NCBI GenBank assembly: GCA_945881735.1
Contig: CAMCVF010000003.1
Coordinates: 124,001-188,000 of the forward strand
Source: Methylotenera oryzisoli
GTDB lineage: Bacteria > Pseudomonadota > Gammaproteobacteria > Burkholderiales > Methylophilaceae
Direction of reading: 5' to 3'
Length of the DNA: 64,000 bases
Position 1 is the first letter of the stretch, and each line of letters opens with the position of its first letter. Made by a program: the position numbers and the translations under genes. Below, piece after piece: positions 15,791 to 25,465 of the stretch. Below the pieces are notes generated by a model. That model searched no databases. It saw only the letters and a program-made list of their open reading frames with translations, and was not told the origin of the DNA.

Positions 15791-17470
15791 ATGTCATATC
15801 TCGTTTTAGCACGCAAATACCGCCCCAAATCGTTTGATACTTTAGTTGGTCAGCCGCATGTAGTGCGCGCATTGACTAACGCCCTTACTCAGCAGCGCTT
15901 GCATCACGCTTACTTGTTTACGGGCACGCGAGGCGTTGGCAAAACGACAATTGCGCGTATTTTAGCCAAATCTCTTAATTGCGAAACTGGCATCACTGCA
16001 ACACCTTGTGGCGTATGCAATGCTTGTACTGAAATTGATCGTGGCCGTTTTGTGGATTTGTTAGAAGTCGATGCGGCATCGAATACACAAGTAGATGCCA
16101 TGCGCGAATTGTTGGATAACGCGCAATACGCCCCTACTGTTGGCCGATTTAAAGTTTACATCATCGATGAAGTACACATGCTATCCAAAAGTGCATTCAA
16201 TGCCATGCTGAAAACGCTAGAAGAGCCGCCAACGCACGTTAAATTTATCCTAGCCACCACTGATCCTCAAAAAGTGCCTGTGACGGTGCTATCGCGCTGT
16301 TTGCAGTTTAATTTGCGCCAAATGGCCAGCGCCACTATCTCTGAACATTTACATAATGTGCTTGCAGAAGAAAATATTAGCTTTGAGCCTGCTGCCATTC
16401 ACCTTATTTCACGCGCAGCGGCAGGCAGTATGCGCGATGCATTATCGCTGACTGATCAAGCGATTGCTTATGGCAATCAAACCGTGAATGAAATTGAAGT
16501 GCGTAGTATGCTTGGCGCGGTCGATCAAACTTATTTATATGATATTTTGCAAGCATTAATCAACCAAGATGGCGCGGCTTTGGTTGAGAAAGCGCAGGCC
16601 ATGCAAATGCGCAATATAGCTTTTGAAGAGGCTCTGAACGATTTAGCCAATATCTTGCATCAAATCGCCATGATACAAACCGTGCCCAGCAGCATTGCCG
16701 ATGACAGCCCAGAGCGTGCATTATTATTAGATTTAGCACAAAACCTAAACCCAGAAACCCTGCAACTTTATTATCAAATCGCTTTATTAGGCCGCCGTGA
16801 TATTGGCTTAGCGCCTAATGAATATGCTGGCTTCACCATGAGCTTGTTGCGCATGCTGGCTTTTGCGCCCACTGAAAAAGTATCTGAAAAACTGGCCGCC
16901 CCTGCCCCTCTTACCAATAAACCATTAGTAACACCGGCGATTAATGCGCAAGTGGGTATAAATGAAGAGACTATATCACCTGAGCCTCTACCTAAAACGC
17001 CACAAAGTATCACAGCGCCTGCAGAGCCAATTTCTGCGCCTGTCGCAATTGAATCCCACAGTGGAAATACTGCAAAAAAATTTGATGGTAACTGGCGTAC
17101 TTTGGTTGAAAAAAGCCTTAAGCTTGGTCTTGCGCGCGCCTTGGCACAAAACTGTGAAATGGTGAGCTATGATGAAAATAACATTAATTTAAGAGTGGCC
17201 GCCAATAACAAACACTTAATTAGTCCAAATTATCAAGAAAAATTGTCTAGCGCCATTAATCAGCATTTTGACAAACGTATTCGCTTACACATTGAAGTAA
17301 GCGGAGAGGCTCATATTGAATTCAATACGCCTACCAAGCAAAACGCGCTTGAAAAAGCCACTATTCAATCATCGGCAGAAGAAGCCATTATGCAAGATGG
17401 CTTTGTGAAAGATTTGCTCAGTCAATTTGACGCAACAATTATCCCCAATAGTATTAAACCAATTAACTAA
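15791..17470 (+). CDS. dnaX: DNA polymerase III subunits tau and gamma
   Basis: I start at ATG 15791 (MSYLVLARKYRPKSFDTLVG); an in-frame TTG two codons earlier is less likely. The 559-residue tau product has the AAA+ Walker A GTRGVGKTT (about 45-53), the zinc cysteines C64, C73, C76 and C79, Walker B IIDEVHML, and SRC sensor region, followed by a P/A-rich linker and the C-terminal tau domain. It is the clamp-loader motor that holds the replisome together. A slippery heptamer at codons 428-430 would give a shorter gamma form (see separate entry). It starts the ybaB-recR operon downstream of ffs. Confidence 0.96.
   Translation: MSYLVLARKYRPKSFDTLVGQPHVVRALTNALTQQRLHHAYLFTGTRGVGKTTIARILAKSLNCETGITATPCGVCNACTEIDRGRFVDLLEVDAASNTQVDAMRELLDNAQYAPTVGRFKVYIIDEVHMLSKSAFNAMLKTLEEPPTHVKFILATTDPQKVPVTVLSRCLQFNLRQMASATISEHLHNVLAEENISFEPAAIHLISRAAAGSMRDALSLTDQAIAYGNQTVNEIEVRSMLGAVDQTYLYDILQALINQDGAALVEKAQAMQMRNIAFEEALNDLANILHQIAMIQTVPSSIADDSPERALLLDLAQNLNPETLQLYYQIALLGRRDIGLAPNEYAGFTMSLLRMLAFAPTEKVSEKLAAPAPLTNKPLVTPAINAQVGINEETISPEPLPKTPQSITAPAEPISAPVAIESHSGNTAKKFDGNWRTLVEKSLKLGLARALAQNCEMVSYDENNINLRVAANNKHLISPNYQEKLSSAINQHFDKRIRLHIEVSGEAHIEFNTPTKQNALEKATIQSSAEEAIMQDGFVKDLLSQFDATIIPNSIKPIN
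17074..17085 (+). promoter_or_regulatory. Putative programmed -1 frameshift site in dnaX
   Basis: The heptamer A AAA AAA occupies 17074-17080 in the frame GCA AAA AAA TTT. A -1 slip reads AAA AAA ATT TGA, so translation stops at 17083-17085 after residue 431. E. coli dnaX shifts at GCA AAA AAG, also at codons 428-430, to make 431-residue gamma. I did not find a convincing upstream Shine-Dalgarno stimulator or downstream stem-loop, so efficiency cannot be judged. Confidence 0.7.
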
Positions 17471-17489
17471 ATCAATATAGGAGAAAAAT

Positions 17490-17798
17490 ATGATGAAAGG
17501 TGGCATGGGCAATATGATGAAACAAGCCCAGCAAATGCAAGCCAATATGCAAAAAGCGCAAGCAGAATTGGCCGAAACGCTTGTAGAAGGCGTTGCTAGT
17601 AGTGGCTTAATTAAAATCAGCATGACTTGCAACAACGTCGTTAAGCGTATCAGTATTGATGATGGCGCAATGGATGATAGAGAAACCTTGGAAGATTTAT
17701 TGCTGATAGCATTAAATGACGCCAGAGCCAAAGCAGAGGCCGCATCCACTGCGCGTATGAGCGGCATGATGCCGGCTGGTTTTAAATTACCATTTTAA
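17490..17798 (+). CDS. ybaB: YbaB/EbfC nucleoid-associated protein
   Basis: The 102-residue product starts MMKGGMGNMMKQAQQMQANM, a Met/Gln-rich helix typical of YbaB, and has the central VEGVASSGLIKISMTCNN and C-terminal AKAEAASTARMSGMMPAG. It forms a tweezer-like dimer that binds DNA. The gene stands between dnaX and recR as in many bacteria, with a good AGGAG ribosome binding site nine bases before the first ATG; the second ATG is also possible. Confidence 0.95.
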   Translation: MMKGGMGNMMKQAQQMQANMQKAQAELAETLVEGVASSGLIKISMTCNNVVKRISIDDGAMDDRETLEDLLLIALNDARAKAEAASTARMSGMMPAGFKLPF

Positions 17799-17816
17799 TT
17801 TTTTGAATTTCGTTTT

Positions 17817-18428
17817 TTGAAAAATCCACCCGCGCTTGAACAGTTAATTGACTCACTACGCTCCCTGCCAGGCGTAGGGCCCAAATCTGCCCTGCGTATG
17901 GCATATTATCTACTACAGCGCGATAGAAAAGGGGCGGCGAAGTTAGGCAGTAGTTTAGAAAATGCCTTGCAAGTTCTGGGGCATTGCATGCTATGCAATA
18001 ATTTTTCAGAGACACCTATCTGTCTTTTATGTACGCCTGAAAAACGTGAAACTGGAAATCGCGATGCTAGCCAGTTATGCGTAGTAGAAATGCCAACCGA
18101 TTTAATGATGATGGAACAAACGCAATCGTATAGAGGCATGTATTTTGTATTAATGGGACGGTTATCGCCATTGGATGGCATTGGTCCCAAAGAAATTAAT
18201 TTAGACAAATTGATTAAACGCGCCCAAGATGGGGTAATTCAGGAAGTGATTCTAGCCACCAATTACACGGTTGAAGGTGAAGCAACAGCGCATTACATCG
18301 GTGAACTGATTAAAACACGCGGCTTGTCGGTTAGCCGAATTGCGCGTGGCTTGCCAATGGGCGGTGAAATTGAATATGTAGATAGTGGCACGCTATCGAT
18401 GGCTCTATTAGGGCGGAAAAAGCTTTAG
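17817..18428 (+). CDS. recR: Recombination mediator protein RecR
   Basis: The 203-residue product begins with a TTG codon giving [20 protein letters not shown], the usual RecR start; no ATG is available near that point and the ribosome binding site is weak. It has the helix-hairpin-helix [11 protein letters not shown], a zinc finger with C57, C60, C69 and C72, and a Toprim domain ([14 protein letters not shown], then DGIGP). RecR works with RecF and RecO to load RecA on gapped DNA. It is the third gene of dnaX-ybaB-recR. Confidence 0.95.
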   Translation: MKNPPALEQLIDSLRSLPGVGPKSALRMAYYLLQRDRKGAAKLGSSLENALQVLGHCMLCNNFSETPICLLCTPEKRETGNRDASQLCVVEMPTDLMMMEQTQSYRGMYFVLMGRLSPLDGIGPKEINLDKLIKRAQDGVIQEVILATNYTVEGEATAHYIGELIKTRGLSVSRIARGLPMGGEIEYVDSGTLSMALLGRKKL

Positions 18429-18461
18429 TAAAAACAGATTTGGACGTTTTTTTAGAATGAA

Positions 18462-19115
18462 TTAAGTGCTAATTAATTTCAATAAATCCATTGGCTTATC
18501 AATCAACGCATCTGCGCCCCATTCAGAAGGTTTATCCGTTACATCAATATAGCCAAACAAAGCTACAACGGCTTTCATACCCGCCGCTTTTCCAGCTTGA
18601 ATATCACGCTCTGCGTCACCCAAATAGACACAACTTTCAGGCTTAACACCCACTTCCTTACAGGCCATTAGAAGCGTAGCAGGCGAAGGTTTTGGTTGCG
18701 GTGCATCATCTCCGCTTACTACACATGCGGCACGTCTGTCTAAATCCATACTTTTAACCAAAGGCTGTGTAAAGCGGCGTGGCTTATTAGTGACAATACC
18801 CCACTTTAATCCTGCGTTTTCAATCGCTTGTAAAAGCTCTGCAATTCCATCCAACAAAACGGGACTGCGAGTAAATACGGTATCATAAATGCTTAAATAC
18901 TCATCGCGCATGGCAATAAAGCTATCATGCTGGGGCGTAATGCCAAAGCCTAAACCCAGTAAACCGCGCGAGCCATGTGAGGCAAAAGGTCTAATCGCGG
19001 CATCACTTAAAGCATTTATACCATGACGATTGAGTTGAAGATTAAGTGCGTGGCCCAAATCTGGCGCCGTATCAACAAGCGTACCGTCCAAATCAAAAAG
19101 AATAGTATTAATCAA
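18462..19115 (-). CDS. gph: Phosphoglycolate phosphatase
   Basis: The 217-residue HAD-superfamily protein has motif I FDLDGTLVDT (nucleophile D8, acid/base D10), motif II VTNKP, and motif IV YLGDAERDIQAGKAAGM. It hydrolyses 2-phosphoglycolate, a product of DNA repair and oxygen damage. It lies downstream of ubiG on the same strand, the standard mtaD-ubiG-gph order in betaproteobacteria, but with a longer gap (187 bp) than usual. Confidence 0.93.
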   Translation of the reverse strand: MINTILFDLDGTLVDTAPDLGHALNLQLNRHGINALSDAAIRPFASHGSRGLLGLGFGITPQHDSFIAMRDEYLSIYDTVFTRSPVLLDGIAELLQAIENAGLKWGIVTNKPRRFTQPLVKSMDLDRRAACVVSGDDAPQPKPSPATLLMACKEVGVKPESCVYLGDAERDIQAGKAAGMKAVVALFGYIDVTDKPSEWGADALIDKPMDLLKLIST

Positions 19116-19302
19116 ACGGTTACCTTAATAAATTCAAGTTTATAAGTTAAACAAGGCACCATTAAAAAAATAATGACACCGCAAATGGTTGATATGCAGA
19201 GGATTATTTTTTATACAGTACACAGTGTAACAATAAATGGTTTAAGCAGGCAATCTGCAAAGCGGATGTTCGTAAAGTTGGACTTAAAGAGGTACCAGAT
19301 AG

Positions 19303-19998
19303 TTAAGCTTTTACTGTATGCATCATATAATTCACAGAAACATCATTGCCCATCCAATAATGTTTAGTGATGGGGTTATAGCTCATACCAATTTGGTGTT
19401 TAAGAGATAAATCTGAATAACGAACCCAAGCAAACAATTCTGATGGTTTAATAAATTTCGCGTAATCATGCGTGCCGCGTGGCAACATATTAAGCACATA
19501 TTCTGCACCTACTACCGCAAACAAATAGGCTTTAGGGTTACGATTTATCGTTGAGAAAAACACATGACCTCCCGGCTTAACCAATTTCGCACAAGAACGC
19601 ACCACACTGGCTGGATCTGGCACATGTTCTAGCATTTCTAAACAAGTCACCACATCAAAGCTATTTGGCACTTCTATGGCTAATTGCTCAACCGTAATTA
19701 AACGATAATCAACACTAACATCGCTTTCTAAGCTATGAAGTTGCGCTACTTTAAGCGCTTTTTCACCCAAATCAATGCCTGTTACCACTGCGCCTTTTTG
19801 CGCCATCGATTCACTTAGTATGCCCCCGCCACATCCAACATCCAAAACTGTCTTACCTGATAACGAAACTGCTTGATCAATATAATTGAGTCGCAGCGGA
19901 TTAATATCGTGCAAGGGCTTGAATTCACTAGTTTTATCCCACCATTTGTGGGCTAGTTCACTAAATTTATTTAATTCAGCCGTATCAAAATTGGACAT
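19303..19998 (-). CDS. ubiG: Ubiquinone biosynthesis O-methyltransferase
   Basis: The 231-residue product starts with [19 protein letters not shown] and has the SAM-binding motif [13 protein letters not shown] (51-63), GIDLGEKAL and [13 protein letters not shown], all typical of UbiG. It carries out the two O-methylations of the ubiquinone ring at the membrane surface. It begins 9 bp after the mtaD stop, so the two are co-transcribed. Confidence 0.95.
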   Translation of the reverse strand: MSNFDTAELNKFSELAHKWWDKTSEFKPLHDINPLRLNYIDQAVSLSGKTVLDVGCGGGILSESMAQKGAVVTGIDLGEKALKVAQLHSLESDVSVDYRLITVEQLAIEVPNSFDVVTCLEMLEHVPDPASVVRSCAKLVKPGGHVFFSTINRNPKAYLFAVVGAEYVLNMLPRGTHDYAKFIKPSELFAWVRYSDLSLKHQIGMSYNPITKHYWMGNDVSVNYMMHTVKA

Positions 19999-20007
19999 AG
20001 TTTTTCT

Positions 20008-21363
20008 TTAATTAAATTTATTATTCGACCTAAATCCGTCAATTTTAGTTTGCCATTTATTTACAATATCCACTAATTCTTGTGGCTCTATATTGCTGTA
20101 AATACCTGAACTGCTGCTTGGCTTATGATACTTTAAATCACCATTCACCCAAACATGGCTTACTTGCTCGCGCTCAGCCACATACGCCAAATGTGAGATT
20201 ACATCAAAACAAGGTTGCATATTAATATCGTCTAACTTAACGGCTATTAAATCGGCTAATTTACCCACTTCAATTGAGCCAATTTTTTCATCTAGTCCTA
20301 ATGCTTTTGCGCCATTAACGGTTGCCATTTCTAGAGCCTGATGCGCAGAAACGCTAGTCGCATCACCACTTAAGCCTTTTGCCAACAGTGCTGCAAGGCG
20401 CATTTCAGTAAACAAATCTAACCGATTATTGCTTGCAGCGCCGTCTGTACCTAAGCCAATGTTAATACCCGCTTTAAAATATTCGGTGATAGGAGCAATA
20501 CCACTTGCTAGCTTAAGATTAGAGCTTGGACAATGCGCAATGGTGCATCCGTTTTCTGCCAACATTTGCACTTCAATAGTGTTTAAATGCACACAGTGTG
20601 CAAATGTGGTGCTGGCGCCTAACAAACCAAGCTTAGCCAATCGCGCCACAGGACGCATACCATGAACCTGCTCGCCATGCGTAATTTCGGCGATTGTTTC
20701 ATGCAAATGCGTGTGTATACCAATATTAATTTGTGCACTTAGCGTGTTAAGTGTGGTGAAAGTCTCATCACTAACGGTGTATGGTGCGTGGGGCGCAAAA
20801 CTAAATGTTATTAATGGTTCATTTTTAAAAGCGTCACGTGCTTGAGTGCCTTTATCAATATAGCTTTCAGCATTATGGGCATACTGCGTTGCAAACTCTA
20901 AAACCACCAAACCAATATTTGCACGCATTCCTGCTTTAATAGAAGCTTTTGCGGCCGATTCTGGATAAAAATACATATCGTTAAAGGTGGTAATACCGCC
21001 ACGCAACATTTCAGCACAAGCTAATAAGGTACCATCATATACAAAATTTTCAGATAGCACTTTCTGTTCTGCTGGCCAAATATGCTTCTCCAGCCAAGGC
21101 ATTAGAGGCAAGTCATCCGCCAAGCCGCGCATTAAATTCATGGCAGCATGCGTATGCAAATTAATAAAGCCTGGTAACAATACATGTTCACTTAGCTGAA
21201 TTACTTCATTCGCTTGAAAGTGTTGAAGCGCTTCAGAAATCGAACAAAAAGCAACAATTTCACCTGCTTGAATCATCACCGCCTGATGTTCTAACAATAT
21301 GTTTTTAGGAATAATTGGTATCAACCAACGTGTTTCAATAATCAAATCAACTGTTTGTTTCAT
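20008..21363 (-). CDS. mtaD: 5-methylthioadenosine/S-adenosylhomocysteine deaminase
   Basis: I start at ATG 21363 (MKQTVDLIIETRWLIPI), which matches family N-termini; the frame extends 16 codons upstream with a non-family sequence. The 451-residue amidohydrolase has the metal site LPGFINLHTHAAM (H70, H72), THLHET, and the late Asp in LGTDGAASNNRLD. It deaminates SAH or MTA to the inosyl forms, an alternative salvage route for methylation by-products, which suits its pairing with ubiG. Substrate choice among TrzN/MtaD relatives is by context. Confidence 0.9.
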   Translation of the reverse strand: MKQTVDLIIETRWLIPIIPKNILLEHQAVMIQAGEIVAFCSISEALQHFQANEVIQLSEHVLLPGFINLHTHAAMNLMRGLADDLPLMPWLEKHIWPAEQKVLSENFVYDGTLLACAEMLRGGITTFNDMYFYPESAAKASIKAGMRANIGLVVLEFATQYAHNAESYIDKGTQARDAFKNEPLITFSFAPHAPYTVSDETFTTLNTLSAQINIGIHTHLHETIAEITHGEQVHGMRPVARLAKLGLLGASTTFAHCVHLNTIEVQMLAENGCTIAHCPSSNLKLASGIAPITEYFKAGINIGLGTDGAASNNRLDLFTEMRLAALLAKGLSGDATSVSAHQALEMATVNGAKALGLDEKIGSIEVGKLADLIAVKLDDINMQPCFDVISHLAYVAEREQVSHVWVNGDLKYHKPSSSSGIYSNIEPQELVDIVNKWQTKIDGFRSNNKFN

Positions 21364-21425
21364 AAATTTATTATAACGACAAAATACCGGCCTTTTAAAG
21401 ACAATAAACAAAACAATATTAAATT

Positions 21426-21452
21426 AAAAACCCCGCATTCACGGGGTTTCTT
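21426..21452 (-). terminator. Rho-independent terminator of the OmpA-family gene
   Basis: On the minus strand, AAACCCCG pairs with CGGGGTTT around a short loop and is followed by TTTAATTT. It lies between the OmpA-family stop and mtaD, both minus strand, so it should end the porin message. Confidence 0.85.
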
Positions 21453-21497
21453 ATTGCCTATATAAATCTAAGTAATCAACACTTAATTGATTAAAAC

Positions 21498-22607
21498 TTA
21501 GTTACAACCTGCATCTTTTTTGCCTTCAGCTTGAATCGTAACACGACGATTTGGTTGTAAGCATTTGATTAGTTTTTGAGTTTTTCTATTACCAGAGCAC
21601 TCAACAACAGGCTCTGATTCACCTTTACCAATTGCTTGGATAATAGATTGGTCAACACCTTGGCTAGTTAAATAATCTTTAACAACGCTAGCACGACGCT
21701 CCGAAAGTTTTTGGTTGTATGCATCAGTACCAAGTCTGTCAGTATGGCCTGTAACGATAACAGCTTTAAACTCAGGATTTGCTTTGATTTTAGCAGCTGC
21801 TTCATCTAAAGCGGCTTTACCTTCATCATGTAAATTAGCTTTATCGAAACTAAATAGTTTTTCAGCTTCAACAGTAATTGTTGATGTTTGTGGCGTGCAA
21901 ACAACCGGTGCTGCCTCTACTGGTGGTTCTGCTACTGGTGCTGTTTCAGGTATTGGCTCTGGAGCTGCCGCAATTGGAGCTGGTTCTGGAGTTGCTTCTG
22001 CAACTACTGGAGCTGGGGCGCCAAAACGGAAAATAGCACCTAAGTTAACCAACGTGTTGCCAATTGTACCGTCAGCATCAAAATTGTTTATTGATTTAGC
22101 ATCTGATTTGCTCCACTGATGGCGCACATCAGCTTGTAATCCAAATGAGTCACTGAACAAATACTGAAGACCTAAACCAACGTTAGCCATGATAGATGTT
22201 TTACTTTTGTCGCCAATAACAACACCAGAGTAGTCAACATTGTTACGAGCTGCGCCAACACCAGCAAGTAAGAATGGACGGAGTTTATCACGACTAAACA
22301 TGTATAAAGCGTCTAAACCTAAAGTTGTTTGTTTGTAATTTCCGCTAGCACCAGGAATACCTGTATCTTCATCAAGACGGTTATAACCTAAACGACCTTG
22401 TAGATCCCAGCTTGGGCTTAATTCCCTACCAAGACTGATAAAGCCGCCACGAACGCCATTGTCGGCTTCCAGGTCATTGTCTGTGCTCATGTATGAAACA
22501 CCAGGTACCGCATACCAAGCGCCACGGTACATATCTTCAGCTGATGCTGCGAAAGCTGAAAGGCCGAGCGAGGCAACAACAGCTAAACTGATTAAATTCT
22601 TTTTCAT
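21498..22607 (-). CDS. OmpA-family outer membrane protein
   Basis: The 369-residue product has a signal peptide (cleavage near ASA, residue 23), an eight-strand OmpA-like beta-barrel region (about 24-195), a Pro/Ala/Glu-rich linker (about 197-235) and an OmpA-like peptidoglycan-binding domain (about 240-365) with the core TGHTDRLGTDAYNQKLSERR. Two Cys in the last third may form a disulfide. It anchors the outer membrane to peptidoglycan. A strong AGGAG site lies before the ATG, and a terminator follows, fitting an abundant, singly transcribed protein. Confidence 0.93.
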   Translation of the reverse strand: MKKNLISLAVVASLGLSAFAASAEDMYRGAWYAVPGVSYMSTDNDLEADNGVRGGFISLGRELSPSWDLQGRLGYNRLDEDTGIPGASGNYKQTTLGLDALYMFSRDKLRPFLLAGVGAARNNVDYSGVVIGDKSKTSIMANVGLGLQYLFSDSFGLQADVRHQWSKSDAKSINNFDADGTIGNTLVNLGAIFRFGAPAPVVAEATPEPAPIAAAPEPIPETAPVAEPPVEAAPVVCTPQTSTITVEAEKLFSFDKANLHDEGKAALDEAAAKIKANPEFKAVIVTGHTDRLGTDAYNQKLSERRASVVKDYLTSQGVDQSIIQAIGKGESEPVVECSGNRKTQKLIKCLQPNRRVTIQAEGKKDAGCN

Positions 22608-22673
22608 TGTTAAACTCCTAGTTATAAAAGTACCTAAAGCAAATATCTATAAATTTACTATACTTAAACTATT

Positions 22674-23453
22674 CTAACTTAGCAACGCTAAACTCGAGGA
22701 TTGACGAGCCAAATCGTTTAATTTGTTGCGTTCCTGCAACATTTTTTTTACTTTAACCACTTTATCCATTATTAAAACCTTATTTCGCGCATCCGATTCG
22801 CAAACACCCCCCCTAAAACCAATATAGAATGGGTTGATTTCGCTTAAACACTCAATATGTTGTAGTTTCAAAGAGCCTGCCAAGCCAGATTTTAATGCAT
22901 TTTTTTTGCAGGTTTGTGTAAAAATTTGTAAAGCTTGTTTGGTGTAAACTGTTAACAAATCTTGTTGCTTATTACTGGTGTCTAACATTGCTCCATAGAA
23001 GCCCATTTTGCTTAATGTTTCAAGCAGAGTTAAGTTGACTTCTTGATCGGCAAAAAAAACAGCAACCAATTTAGCGTTCGCTTTCACCTTAGCAATTTCT
23101 TGCGTATTAAATTTTACTTGCCAATTTGGTAGCGCCTCTAAATTAGAAACGGCTACCTTGATAATATCAACATTCATCGCTACTCTTTGCAAAATACTTT
23201 TCATCAAAGCATTTAAATCGACATGCTGTTCGCCCACTGTTGCGCTAGTTAAAATGGGTGAAAAATTAAGGCTACGCATCATGTTGAATTGATTATAATG
23301 CAGTATTTTAGCGACTATTTGCGCGCTTAATGCTAAATCCAAAGCGCCTAAAGCACCGTTTTCCGGATCTTTTAAATCAATAATATCCACACCCGCATTT
23401 AAGGCGATCAAGGTTTCTTCAATATTTTTGACGCTAATCAACAACTGCGTCAT
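22674..23453 (-). CDS. mfnB: (5-formylfuran-3-yl)methyl phosphate synthase homologue (DUF556)
   Basis: The 259-residue TIM-barrel protein matches the MfnB family: LLISVKNIEETLIALNAGVD, then IIDLKDPENGALGAL with the active-site lysine in D-L-K-D-P, and a C-terminal FRGGVC. In archaea MfnB joins two glyceraldehyde-3-phosphate molecules into the furan precursor of methanofuran; in methylotrophs the same step should supply methylofuran for the Fhc complex. It overlaps the DUF447 gene by 4 bp and ends the operon. The C-terminal tail past about residue 235 is less conserved. Confidence 0.88.
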   Translation of the reverse strand: MTQLLISVKNIEETLIALNAGVDIIDLKDPENGALGALDLALSAQIVAKILHYNQFNMMRSLNFSPILTSATVGEQHVDLNALMKSILQRVAMNVDIIKVAVSNLEALPNWQVKFNTQEIAKVKANAKLVAVFFADQEVNLTLLETLSKMGFYGAMLDTSNKQQDLLTVYTKQALQIFTQTCKKNALKSGLAGSLKLQHIECLSEINPFYIGFRGGVCESDARNKVLIMDKVVKVKKMLQERNKLNDLARQSSSLALLS

Positions 23454-24025
23454 ATTTGCTCTCGGTTTTGTGCTTGCGCGTAAAATTGATGAACTTTATC
23501 TACCAACCAAGACCATGCCAGTAATTCGTTTTCGCCCGCTGTTCTATCAATGGCTATTTGTAAGTAGTGCATTTCGGCTAGGATTTTATCTCTTGGCAGC
23601 ATAGGCAAGCGGCTCACTAAAACGGCTAGCTCTATCACTGCCGCTTGTGCCCGATTAAAGCCATTAAAATACCTGTGGCATTCTGCATAGATTTTTTTCA
23701 TCACAAGTTGCGGCCTAACGGCATCATCGCGCTTTTCAATCAAGGCCAATTCCACATGCTGCAAACAATCAGCCAACCTAAATCCTTTGATTTTATTGGC
23801 TTGTTTTAAAGAACAAGCCTGCCGATTGGTTAAGGCTGCCGCAAATACCCGCACATCATCACTAATATTCATCACTGCTTCTTTGCTAGCTAATATATTG
23901 TCCAGAGTGGTAGAAGGCTTGTAGGGAGATATAAGTACGTTTTCGCCTTCATAGCTTACGCCAAAAGGTGTTACGTGAGGAATGCCGTCTGCATTAATTG
24001 TGGTAATGATGACTTCAAATATCAT
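23450..24025 (-). CDS. DUF447-family flavin-reductase-fold protein, C1 cofactor cluster
   Basis: The 191-residue product starts MIFEVIITTINADGIPHVTPFG, with a split-barrel FMN-binding-like first half (YEGENVLISPYKPSTTLDNI) and a helical second half with HRYFNGFNRAQAAVIELAVL. This is DUF447, found in methanogens and in H4MPT-using bacteria. The context (11-bp overlap with the upstream pterin gene, 4-bp overlap with mfnB) says it serves H4MPT or methylofuran biosynthesis, but I know of no assigned reaction. A redox step is a reasonable guess from the fold. Confidence 0.82.
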   Translation of the reverse strand: MIFEVIITTINADGIPHVTPFGVSYEGENVLISPYKPSTTLDNILASKEAVMNISDDVRVFAAALTNRQACSLKQANKIKGFRLADCLQHVELALIEKRDDAVRPQLVMKKIYAECHRYFNGFNRAQAAVIELAVLVSRLPMLPRDKILAEMHYLQIAIDRTAGENELLAWSWLVDKVHQFYAQAQNREQI

Positions 24026-25463
24026 TTTTATTATTTTTAATGATTTTTTTTTCTTGTCTTTTTTCTTTTAAAGATGCCTCGCGGTGACTTTTTCTACCAT
24101 CCAGATTTTGCGATGCACTTGAAACACCCCAATCAAGGGTTTCATCTTGCACATAACGCTTTTTAAGCTGCCAAGCAATTTGTGCTCGTGCCAGCTCGAC
24201 TCCTAAATAAAATGCGTGACTTGCATCGTTTTGCACGCCCAAATTTGGGTAAAAGACAAACGGATCAATATCTTGCAATAAGCCATCACGATTATACACA
24301 TGTACACAAGATTCGCTGACCATAATCCTAAAACTAGGGTCTTTGATTTGGGCGGCAAAATCGGCTACTTCTGAAGCGTTATAGGGAAATGGCTTTCTAT
24401 CATGCAACCCCAGCAAGCCATTGCTGTAGCCTCTTGGTAGCCTATCGTCCAACTTGGCGCGATACATCACACGACGCGCATTATCGGCTTCTGCAATAGC
24501 ATTCACCGCATGTAGGCTTACCGATGTAGCCAGTACGGCCTGAATATTCAACTCGCTGATTAAACCAAATAAAATAGCATTGATACCTGTAGTATCCGCG
24601 TCGGTTAGCTCGGTTAAATTACCAATGCCCATAATTATTTGAATTTGCGGGTATTTTTTGCGCAGTTTGTGATATCGCACTATAGAATCGGCAAGTCCAA
24701 AGTGGATTGGGTCTAAAATCGCATCGGCAAAAAATGGCTTATTGCGCTTTAAGCAGTGCTCAATAGCGCGATAAAGTGAAGGCATATTACCTGGTTTAGC
24801 TGGAATTAAAATGGGCGTCGCTTCTACCTCATCCGCTATCCACAAGGTTTTTTCAGTTAGGCTTAATAAATAATCGGCGCCTGATTTTCCTGCTAGTAAT
24901 AAGTCATCCGCACGCATTGAATCGACGCTTACTTTTAAACCTAACGCCTTCAATGCATGAATAGAATCTTTTAAGTGTGAAAAAGGTTTGTTAGGCAAGC
25001 ACCCCAAATCAATTACATTGGCGCCCTGCGCTTGAAAATGCAGCGCTTTTTCTAAAATAGCATCTACGCTTAAATCTGGTGCATCCACAATTTCGGCAAA
25101 AATCTGCACGCTATATTGGCTTAAATCAGGTTCTAAACCGTTCTGGCCAAAATACTGTGGCAAATCTTTTAGATCTTTAGGTCCACGCTCAACAGGAATG
25201 CCATATTGACGGTGCAATTGGCTTAAATCGCCTTGGCAAAGTCCTGGTACAATCATTTTTTTTGCGTCATGCGTGTTTTTTAATCGACGCGCGATTAAAT
25301 CTGGTGTCATTAAAGCCGCAACAGATACGCCAACTTGCTCTACGCGGTACTTAAATTGAGGTGGTTTTGGATTTTTATCCGACGGGGTTTGAATATCCTG
25401 TAACACTTTATGCAGGCTTTTTTCAGCCAATTTGCCTGTTACAAATAATAGCTTTTCAGCCAT
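24015..25463 (-). CDS. Dihydropteroate synthase-like protein of H4MPT biosynthesis (DUF6513 type)
   Basis: The 482-residue product has an N-terminal domain (KLLFVTGKLAEKSLHKVL, about 1-110) fused to a dihydropteroate-synthase-like TIM barrel (about 140-400) with FQAQGANVIDLGC, LKVSVDSMRADDL and IIMGIGNLTELTDAD. It is expected to join the pterin pyrophosphate with beta-RFAP phosphate, the step that in folate synthesis uses p-aminobenzoate. The C-terminal end is a Lys-rich tail. It starts 3 bp after the flavoprotein stop. The reaction is inferred from family and context. Confidence 0.82.
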   Translation of the reverse strand: MAEKLLFVTGKLAEKSLHKVLQDIQTPSDKNPKPPQFKYRVEQVGVSVAALMTPDLIARRLKNTHDAKKMIVPGLCQGDLSQLHRQYGIPVERGPKDLKDLPQYFGQNGLEPDLSQYSVQIFAEIVDAPDLSVDAILEKALHFQAQGANVIDLGCLPNKPFSHLKDSIHALKALGLKVSVDSMRADDLLLAGKSGADYLLSLTEKTLWIADEVEATPILIPAKPGNMPSLYRAIEHCLKRNKPFFADAILDPIHFGLADSIVRYHKLRKKYPQIQIIMGIGNLTELTDADTTGINAILFGLISELNIQAVLATSVSLHAVNAIAEADNARRVMYRAKLDDRLPRGYSNGLLGLHDRKPFPYNASEVADFAAQIKDPSFRIMVSESCVHVYNRDGLLQDIDPFVFYPNLGVQNDASHAFYLGVELARAQIAWQLKKRYVQDETLDWGVSSASQNLDGRKSHREASLKEKRQEKKIIKNNKNDI

Positions 25464-25465
25464 CT

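Noticed and set aside
19173-19302. Possible integrase fragment (frame reading KWFKQAICKADVRKVGLK) in the spacer between gph and ubiG
   Set aside because: The match to tyrosine recombinases is only a few residues long and the motif that should follow (HDLRHT) is absent. It could be chance, so I did not list it.
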